Source: Gemmatimonadota bacterium (GTDB lineage: Bacteria; Gemmatimonadota; Gemmatimonadetes; JACCXV01; JAHWKZ01). From it: a stretch of 10,784 nt of DNA. Where the stretch lies: NCBI GenBank assembly GCA_030641505.1, contig DAOWHI010000233.1, positions 1 through 10,784 on the forward strand, read 5' to 3'. This document shows, piece by piece, positions 5,810-10,784 of this stretch. Below the pieces are notes generated by a model. That model worked only from the letters and a program-made list of their open reading frames with translations, had not been told where the DNA came from and made no database searches. Position 1 is the stretch's first letter. Each line of letters opens with the position of its first letter. The position numbers and the translations under genes are program-made.

Positions 5810-6369
5810 AAGTCGAAGCTCGTCGTTGACAGTTCGCTCAAGATCGCGGCCTGGTCCTCTTCAGTGAGTGAAGCGAACTCTTCTTCCAGGGGCGTGATGC
5901 CGTATTCCCGGGTCTCAAAACCACCGTTGAGCACGGCCAGCATCGCCTCCAGCTCGGTCTCGCCTTCCAAAGCGTCGATCGCGTCTTCGGCCGCTCGGTC
6001 GGCTTGATCGATAACGGCGAGCCGGGTCGGAGCGTCGGCCGGCTCGTCGGACGTCAGCACGAACACACCCATGACGGCAGCCGCGGCCGCGACAGGAATC
6101 CACCATCCACCGCGTTGAAGCAAGCGCACCGTTGGCCACCGCGTCTCTGGGGCGATGGCGTCGACGATACGGTCACGCTGAGCCGCAAACTCACCGGCCG
6201 AGGGCGCCTCCGGTTCGACACGCAGCGCCTCAAACACCTGCTCGAGCTCGGCCAGCCGTTGAGCGCACACGTCGCACGCCTCGAGATGCGTGGCGATCGT
6301 GGACGGCGCGTCGGGGGTTTCCGGCTCGTCGAGCCAACCGATCAGTTGTTGGTCGGTCAGGTGTTTCAC
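5806..6369 (-). CDS. Membrane-bound anti-sigma factor with zinc-type (ZAS-like) domain
   Basis: This 187-aa single-pass inner-membrane protein should bind and hold the ECF sigma factor encoded just upstream. The cytoplasmic part has the zinc anti-sigma signature H-x3-C-x2-C as His28, Cys32, Cys35 (HLEACDVC). A helix-rich linker runs to about residue 87. One membrane segment (GGWWIPVAAAAAVMGVFVL) covers about 87-105. The periplasmic part (106-187) is strikingly acidic: by hand count 22 Asp/Glu and 3 Arg, with no globular motif I recognise. The start is GTG, overlapping the sigma stop as GTGA, and its own stop overlaps the start of the Spy-like gene; all three genes are probably translationally coupled. 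Release of the sigma factor is likely triggered by an envelope signal, but no protease site can be read from the sequence. Confidence 0.88.
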   Translation of the reverse strand: MKHLTDQQLIGWLDEPETPDAPSTIATHLEACDVCAQRLAELEQVFEALRVEPEAPSAGEFAAQRDRIVDAIAPETRWPTVRLLQRGGWWIPVAAAAAVMGVFVLTSDEPADAPTRLAVIDQADRAAEDAIDALEGETELEAMLAVLNGGFETREYGITPLEEEFASLTEEDQAAILSELSTTSFDL

Positions 6370-6905
6370 GGCGGTGGGGCCTCCTTCATGTATCCGTCGC
6401 GCAATCGGGTCACCGCGTGGTGAAACGAAACCCGAGCGCTGTTCTCCGTGGTCTTGAGAATGTCGGCGATCTCCTTGTACGGCAGATCGTCATACACCCT
6501 CAAGATCACGATCGCGCGCTGCATCTCGGGCAGCGATTCGATCCGCTGCCTCAAATCCTCGCTCAGCGCGGCGACCTCGGCCCGTCGGTCGGGTCCCGGG
6601 TCGGGGTCGGCGATTCGCTCGTCGAGCTCGCGATGGTCGCGCCGATGGCGACTCCGCATCGCATCGTACGCCAGCCGGACCGCGATTCGATACAGCCAGG
6701 TCGAGAACGCCGATCGGCGTTCGAAAGTCCCGAGCTGCTCCCAGGCTCGAATGAACGCGTCCTGGGTCAGGTCCATCGCCAGATCCCGGTCACTGGTCAT
6801 CTTGACCAGCGTTCCGAAGATCCGGGGCTGGTGACGGTCGACGAGCTGGCCAAACGCCTGTGCGTCGCCGGCCTGCGCCTGCTTGACCAGCTGGTCGTCG
6901 CCCAT
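6366..6905 (-). CDS. ECF-type RNA polymerase sigma factor (sigma-70 family)
   Basis: This is a 179-aa alternative sigma factor with only regions 2 and 4. Region 2 (about 22-88) shows MDLTQDAFIRAWEQLGTF and FSTWLYRIAVRLAYDAMR, the usual core-binding and -10 recognition segments. A charged linker (about 89-115) follows. Region 4 (about 117-170) shows LPEMQRAIVILRVYDDLPYKEIADIL and a helix-turn-helix ending in VSFHHAVTRLRD. The ATG at 6905 is chosen for family length; an in-frame GTG at 6980 would add a 25-residue tail without homology. The gene starts 83 bases after the OppC-like stop. A TAATAT on the minus strand at 6966-6961 could be a -10 box, with no good -35. I found no GGAAC-type ECF promoter at a workable distance, so autoregulation is not shown. 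The anti-sigma gene follows with overlap. Confidence 0.93.
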   Translation of the reverse strand: MGDDQLVKQAQAGDAQAFGQLVDRHQPRIFGTLVKMTSDRDLAMDLTQDAFIRAWEQLGTFERRSAFSTWLYRIAVRLAYDAMRSRHRRDHRELDERIADPDPGPDRRAEVAALSEDLRQRIESLPEMQRAIVILRVYDDLPYKEIADILKTTENSARVSFHHAVTRLRDGYMKEAPPP

Positions 6906-6988
6906 GGGGTCGTCCCGTTCCGGGTTTCCCTGCCACAAATTGGACGCCGTGGGACCCTGAATATTAAGCCCGGCAACCACTTCCCGCG

Positions 6989-7864
6989 CTACTCGGTGCG
7001 TGGTAGCGGGGCCCGGGCGCGGCCCTGGAGACGGGGGTCCATCGCGTCGCGCAGGCCGTCCCCGAAGAGATTGAAGCCGAGCACGACGGCACCGATCGCT
7101 AGGCCCGGGAAAACCGAGATCCAGGGCGCAGTGCGCAGAAAATCACGGCCGTCCGCGATCATCGACCCCCAGGAGGGCGTCGGGGGTTGGGCGCCCAGGC
7201 CGATAAACGACAGCGCCGCCTCGAGCATGATCGCGCTGGCCATCCCCAGCGTCACTGCGATGATCGCCGGGGCGATGCAGTTCGGCAGCACATGGCGCGT
7301 GATCAACCGGGCGTCGCTCATCCCGAGCGCACGCGCCGCCTGCACGAAGTCCAGCTCGCGCACGACCAGCGCCTGCGAGCGAACGAGCCGCGCCAGCCCC
7401 GCCCAGCCGACGATACCGATCGCCACGAACACCACGCCGAGCCCGGGCTGGAATGCGGCGGTGATGGCGATCAATAGTAGCAGCGTCGGGAACGCCAGCG
7501 TGATATCGGCCAGCCGCATGATTAGCCCTTCGATCCGGCCCCCGTAGTAGCCGGATACAACGCCGAGAAACACGCCCAGCGTGAAGGCGATCGTTTGCGA
7601 TGCGACGCCGACCAGGAGTGAGATTCGGGCTCCGTAGAGGACCCTCGACAGGATGTCGCGTCCGAACGAGTCGGTGCCGAACCAGTGGTCGCGCGATGGG
7701 CCCTCCAGACCTCTGGCCAGGTTTTGCGCCAACGGGTCGTACGGTGCCAGCCACTGGCCGAGGAGCCCGACCACGACCAGCATCAGCATGATCGTCGCCC
7801 CGGTCATCGCCAGCCGATTCCGGCCAAGCGCGCTCGCCAGTCGATTATCTCGCGTCACGCCCAT
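6989..7864 (-). CDS. ABC transporter permease, OppC/DppC family
   Basis: This 291-aa inner-membrane permease is one half of the channel of a dipeptide/oligopeptide/nickel-type ABC importer. It has a short cytoplasmic N-terminus and a first membrane segment at about 19-39. The family block HWFGTDSFGRDILSRVLYGAR is at 60-80. Several further membrane segments follow (about 83-105, 122-138, 143-160, 202-222, 252-270). The EAA loop that contacts the ATPase is at about 176-195 (QAARALGMSDARLITRHVLPN). The ending FGDGLRDAMDPRL (267-279) is typical. The ATG at 7864 overlaps the end of the OppB-like gene by 20 bases, which supports this start; the longer upstream frame is a shadow of that gene. ATPase and substrate-binding protein genes are absent from the window. 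Peptide import is the likeliest role, but substrate is not determined by permeases alone. Confidence 0.93.
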   Translation of the reverse strand: MGVTRDNRLASALGRNRLAMTGATIMLMLVVVGLLGQWLAPYDPLAQNLARGLEGPSRDHWFGTDSFGRDILSRVLYGARISLLVGVASQTIAFTLGVFLGVVSGYYGGRIEGLIMRLADITLAFPTLLLLIAITAAFQPGLGVVFVAIGIVGWAGLARLVRSQALVVRELDFVQAARALGMSDARLITRHVLPNCIAPAIIAVTLGMASAIMLEAALSFIGLGAQPPTPSWGSMIADGRDFLRTAPWISVFPGLAIGAVVLGFNLFGDGLRDAMDPRLQGRARAPLPRTE

Positions 7865-8783
7865 ATCGCACTCTCGGGTCCAGGTATCCGTACAATAAGT
7901 CCACGGCGAGGTTGACGAGCACGAACACGATCGCCAGGAAGAGTACCGTGCCCTGAATGACCGGCAGGTCTCGCTTGAGGATGGCGTTAAGCGCAAAACG
8001 GCCAATGCCTGGCCAGGCGAAGATCGACTCGGTGAGAACCGAACCCGACAAGTACGCGCCAAAATCGAGCCCGATCGCCGTGACGACAGGGATCAATGCC
8101 GCCTTGAGCGCGTGCTTCCCGATCACCCGCGTCTCGCCCAGACCCTTGGCGCGGGCGGTGCGTATGTAGTCGAGGCGAATCACCTCGAGCATTGACGCGC
8201 GCGTCAACCGGGCGATGTAGGCGGTCGATCGCATCCCCAGCGTGAGCGCCGGGAGAATGAGATATGGCAGCGCGCCGCCGCCAAACCCAGACGGCGGCAG
8301 CAAGCGCCACGAGACGCTGACCACCAGAATGAGGATTAGCCCCACCCAGTAAACAGGGAACGAGATCCCGACCAGCGCGACGGTCATCCCCAAACCGTCG
8401 AGCCATGTCGACTGTTTGACCGCCGAGACGACGCCGATCAGCACCCCGGAGAGGATGGCGAATACCATAGCCACCGACGCCAGGTAGAGCGTCTTGGGGA
8501 AGTGGTCCATGATCCCGTCGAGCACCGGTTGTCCGGTGATGTACGACGTGCCCCAGTCGCCGTGGATCAGACCGGCGACATAATGGTAGAACTGACTCCA
8601 GACCGGTTCATCGAGATGGAGCTCGGCCCGGAGTCGATCGATCGTCGCCTGGTCGAACCGCTCGCCGACCATCGCCAGCACAGGATCCCCGGGCGCGATG
8701 TAGAGCAGCACGAAGGTCACGACGAGGACCCCGAGCAGGACTGGGATCGTGTGGACGATGCGGCGCAGGGTGTATTGAAGCAT
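7845..8783 (-). CDS. ABC transporter permease, OppB/DppB family
   Basis: This 312-aa inner-membrane permease partners with the OppC-type protein encoded downstream. It starts with the standard MLQYTLRRIVHTIPVLLGVLV segment (first membrane helix about 9-29), followed by IAPGDP (29-34) and the periplasmic block LHLDEPVWSQFYHYV with GDWGTS (75-80). Further membrane helices lie at about 98-122, 131-156 and 172-190, with two more after residue 228. The EAA loop is at about 207-226 (YIRTARAKGLGETRVIGKHAL). The family ending ESIFAWPGIGRFALNAILKRDLPVIQG is at 252-278, and the protein closes with YGYLDPRVRYG. Full length and all blocks look intact. No Shine-Dalgarno is seen before the ATG. The gene is divergent from the secreted peptidase gene across 110 bases, so peptide release and uptake may be linked. 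Confidence 0.94.
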   Translation of the reverse strand: MLQYTLRRIVHTIPVLLGVLVVTFVLLYIAPGDPVLAMVGERFDQATIDRLRAELHLDEPVWSQFYHYVAGLIHGDWGTSYITGQPVLDGIMDHFPKTLYLASVAMVFAILSGVLIGVVSAVKQSTWLDGLGMTVALVGISFPVYWVGLILILVVSVSWRLLPPSGFGGGALPYLILPALTLGMRSTAYIARLTRASMLEVIRLDYIRTARAKGLGETRVIGKHALKAALIPVVTAIGLDFGAYLSGSVLTESIFAWPGIGRFALNAILKRDLPVIQGTVLFLAIVFVLVNLAVDLLYGYLDPRVRYGRDAR

Positions 8784-8797
8784 AGTGGACGCTCAAA

Positions 8798-8825
8798 CGT
8801 ATGGATGGTGCCCCGAGGGTCGCAA
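8798..8825 (-). promoter_or_regulatory. Weak candidate promoter of the permease operon
   Basis: On the minus strand, TTGCGA (8825-8820) is followed after 16 bases by CATACG (8803-8798), 14 bases before the ATG at 8783. The -35 matches at 4 of 6 positions and the -10 at 3 of 6. It is the best candidate in the 110-base divergent region but is weak. Confidence 0.25.
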
Positions 8826-8882
8826 TCCGCCCGTGACGTTGATCGCTCGAAACATGAGATTGTAGGTCTCGATTTGAACGAT

Positions 8883-8896
8883 AAGGAGGAAATGTG
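8883..8896 (+). promoter_or_regulatory. Strong ribosome binding site with overlapping ATG-TGA and GTG starts
   Basis: AAGGAGGA (8883-8890) is an almost perfect anti-Shine-Dalgarno match. It is followed by AATGTGA: an ATG at 8892-8894 that meets TGA at once, and a GTG at 8894-8896 that opens the peptidase frame. GGAGG is 2 bases from the ATG and 4 bases from the GTG, so the GTG has the better, though still short, spacing. Only the GTG gives a signal peptide at the N-terminus. Confidence 0.7.
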
Positions 8897-10780
8897 ATAT
8901 CAAGAACGACTCTCGGCGTGCTGGCGCTCATCGTCACGCTCACGTCTCAGGGCCTAGCGCAAAACGGCGATGATCAACGGTTTCGGACGCCGGGGCTTCC
9001 AACCCCGAACAGCTATCGAACGGCGGCCGGTTTGCCGGGTGTCGATTACTGGCAACAGCGTGTTGATTATCAGATTCGGGCTACGCTGGATCCGGCCGCC
9101 AACCGAGTGTCGGGGTCGGAGACGATTACGTACGCCAACAACTCCCCCGATTCGCTAGGGTATCTCTGGGTGCAACTCGATCAGAACTTGTTCGCGCCCG
9201 GTAGTCGTGGCGCGCAGGCGTTTCCTCTGGAAGGGCGGTTCGGTGGTGGAGGGCCCGGCGGTGGCTACACGATCTCGGCGGTGACTTCGGGCGGTGACGC
9301 ACTCGACCACCGAATCAACGACACGCTCATGCGGGTTGACCTGGCGAGCCCGGTTCCTCCCGGTGGCACGACGACGCTGTCGATCGACTGGAGCTTTCGC
9401 GTTCCCGCGAGCGGCGCCGATCGGATGGGGCGCGATGGCAACCTGTATCTGCTGGCGCAGTGGTATCCGCGGTTGGCGGTCTACGACGACGTGAATGGCT
9501 GGAACACCCTGCCGTACTTGGGGCAGGGCGAGTTCTATCTCGAGTATGGTGACTTCGACGTCGAGCTGACAGTCCCGGCGACGTACTTCGTGGGCGCCAC
9601 CGGGTCGCTCTTGAACCCCGAGGAAGTGTTGACCGCCACTCAGCGTGAGAGGTTGGCACTGGCCCGTGAAGGCGGGCAGGTCGTGAACGTCGTCGCGGAG
9701 TCGGAGTTCACCGACGTAGCGGCAATCCGCCCGCGCACCGATGGTTCGCTGACGTGGCGTTTCCGGGCCGAGGACGTGCGTGACTTCGCCTGGGCGGCGA
9801 GCCCGCGGTTCGCATGGGATGCCACCAGCCACGGCAACACACTGATCCACTCCCTGTATCGACCGAGCGCCCGATCGTGGCGCGAGGCAGCCGAAATGAG
9901 TCGGCACTCGATCGCCTTCTATTCAGAGTACCTGGGCGAGTACCCCTATCCGACGGCGACCGCGATCGAGGGACCGGTGTTTGGTATGGAGTACCCGATG
10001 GTCATTTTTGTCGCGCCGGAGACCAACCGTGAAACGCTGTTTGACATCATCGATCACGAGTGGGGTCATATGTGGTTTCCGATGGTTGTCGGTTCCGACG
10101 AGCGACGGTATGCGTGGATGGACGAGGGGTTTGACACGTTCATCAACCAGTTGAGCAAGAAGGAGTATTTCCCGGAGAGCAAGCCCGAGCTCTTCAATGT
10201 GGCGCAGTACGCGGCCGCGATCCGTACCTACGAGGAGCAGCCGATCGGGATTGCGCCGGACGCGTTCGATCCCGAAACCCCGGCGCTCGGGATCGCTGGC
10301 TACACCAAGCCAGCGGTCATGCTGAATGCGCTGCGGGGTCTGGTCGGCCCCGAACCGTTCGACGCGGCCTTGGGGCGTTACTTCGAAGTGTGGTCGTACA
10401 AACACCCACAGCCGGCCGACTTCTTCCGATTGATCGAGGACGAGGTCGGGATGGAACTCGGGTGGTTCTGGTACAACTGGATCTACACGACCGGCACCAA
10501 TGATTTGGCGATCCTGGGGGTCGATCAGAACCGCAATAGCGAGTCGTGGACGGTGGTCGTGTCGGTCGACCAGCGCGGCGATCTCTTGATGCCAGCGGTG
10601 GTCGTAGGGATCACGGCGGATGGCGCCAGTGACACCGTCACCATCCCCGTCCACGCGTTCTACGGCACCGATCGCGCAGCGGCCGCGCTCACCTTGCCCG
10701 ACCGCGCCGAGCGAATCACCGTCAACGCCGGCCCCGATTGGGGTGACATCAACCCGCAGAACAACACGTGGGAGCGGTAG
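8894..10780 (+). CDS. Secreted M1-family zinc metallopeptidase (aminopeptidase-like)
   Basis: This 628-aa exported gluzincin is expected to cut residues from the N-terminus of peptides. Residues 1-22 form a signal peptide (TTLGVLALIVTLTSQGLAQ). Residues about 50-300 form the N-terminal beta domain (DYQIRATLDPAANRVSGSETI, later LPYLGQGEFYLEYGDFDVEL). The catalytic domain has the exopeptidase motif in the variant GMEYP (364-368). The zinc site is HEWGH (His388, Glu389, His392) with the third ligand Glu411 exactly 18 residues further on, in WMDEGF. Tyr470 in GYTKPAVML fits the M1 catalytic Tyr. The C-terminal part from about 520 is a beta domain (NDLAILGVDQNRNSESW...). All key residues are intact. 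There is no C-terminal sorting domain, so it is probably periplasmic or released. It is divergent from the peptide-type permease genes. Precise peptide specificity is not visible. Confidence 0.93.
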   Translation: MISRTTLGVLALIVTLTSQGLAQNGDDQRFRTPGLPTPNSYRTAAGLPGVDYWQQRVDYQIRATLDPAANRVSGSETITYANNSPDSLGYLWVQLDQNLFAPGSRGAQAFPLEGRFGGGGPGGGYTISAVTSGGDALDHRINDTLMRVDLASPVPPGGTTTLSIDWSFRVPASGADRMGRDGNLYLLAQWYPRLAVYDDVNGWNTLPYLGQGEFYLEYGDFDVELTVPATYFVGATGSLLNPEEVLTATQRERLALAREGGQVVNVVAESEFTDVAAIRPRTDGSLTWRFRAEDVRDFAWAASPRFAWDATSHGNTLIHSLYRPSARSWREAAEMSRHSIAFYSEYLGEYPYPTATAIEGPVFGMEYPMVIFVAPETNRETLFDIIDHEWGHMWFPMVVGSDERRYAWMDEGFDTFINQLSKKEYFPESKPELFNVAQYAAAIRTYEEQPIGIAPDAFDPETPALGIAGYTKPAVMLNALRGLVGPEPFDAALGRYFEVWSYKHPQPADFFRLIEDEVGMELGWFWYNWIYTTGTNDLAILGVDQNRNSESWTVVVSVDQRGDLLMPAVVVGITADGASDTVTIPVHAFYGTDRAAAALTLPDRAERITVNAGPDWGDINPQNNTWER

Positions 10781-10784
10781 AGGC

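Noticed and set aside
2628..5831. Recurring TCGTCGTTGACAG at about 2628 and 5820
   Set aside because: The two copies fall in different, unrelated coding frames and are explained by shared high-GC codon use; no wider similarity surrounds them.
6905..6930. GGAAC/GGAAAC on the minus strand as an ECF -35 element of the sigma gene
   Set aside because: It lies only about 12-20 bases before the start codon, so the matching -10 would fall inside the coding region.
7008..7026. GC-rich GGGCC/GGCCC palindromes near the end of the OppC-like gene
   Set aside because: They lie inside the coding sequence, lack a T-tract and are common by chance in DNA this rich in G and C.
6132..7547. 471-aa plus-strand open frame across the sigma and OppC-like genes
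   Set aside because: It is antisense to three well-recognised genes, is rich in Arg, Pro and Ser, and shows no domain.

Overview
The window holds eleven protein-coding genes of an ordinary, densely packed, high-GC chromosome. No RNA gene, CRISPR array, insertion sequence, phage gene or attachment site is visible. The host is a Gram-negative (diderm) bacterium, because the window encodes a Kdo transferase for lipid A, a FadL-type outer-membrane barrel, a lipoprotein and several exported proteins. Overall gene style suggests a Gemmatimonadota-like or related environmental lineage; that assignment is an impression, not shown by the sequence. No stretch longer than about 130 bases lacks a gene.

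Left part (1-2770): a waaA-like Kdo transferase on the + strand converges on a tandem pair of minus-strand genes (2770-2189, then 2073-1375). These encode exported, low-complexity proteins. They share one conserved block and are diverged paralogues; one is a glycine-zipper lipoprotein and the other has no lipobox.

Middle (2849-5234): a PerR-like Fur-family regulator (3345-2896) follows a FadL/OmpP1-type porin gene (4703-3399), both on the minus strand. The regulator has its own good sigma-70-like promoter in the 53-base gap, and a 9-bp inverted repeat brackets that promoter. Divergent from the porin is a hotdog-fold acyl-CoA thioesterase (4791-5234), so a fatty-acid uptake protein and an acyl-CoA hydrolase sit head to head.

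Right part (5237-10780): a minus-strand run encodes OppB/DppB and OppC/DppC type permeases (8783-6989), then an ECF sigma factor, its zinc-type anti-sigma factor and a Spy/CpxP-like periplasmic protein (6905-5237). The last three form a tightly coupled signalling operon with GTGA and ATGA overlaps. Divergent from the permeases is a secreted M1-family metallopeptidase (8894-10780). Its GTG start overlaps an ATG-TGA start-stop element directly after a very strong Shine-Dalgarno sequence.

I did not find a clearly new multi-gene system. The items most worth a second look are the sigma/anti-sigma/Spy-like cassette with opposite charge on its two periplasmic parts, the paralogous glycine-zipper pair, the inverted repeat around the PerR-like promoter, and a recurring layout in which genes without a Shine-Dalgarno sequence have a -10-like box only 10-14 bases before the start codon.
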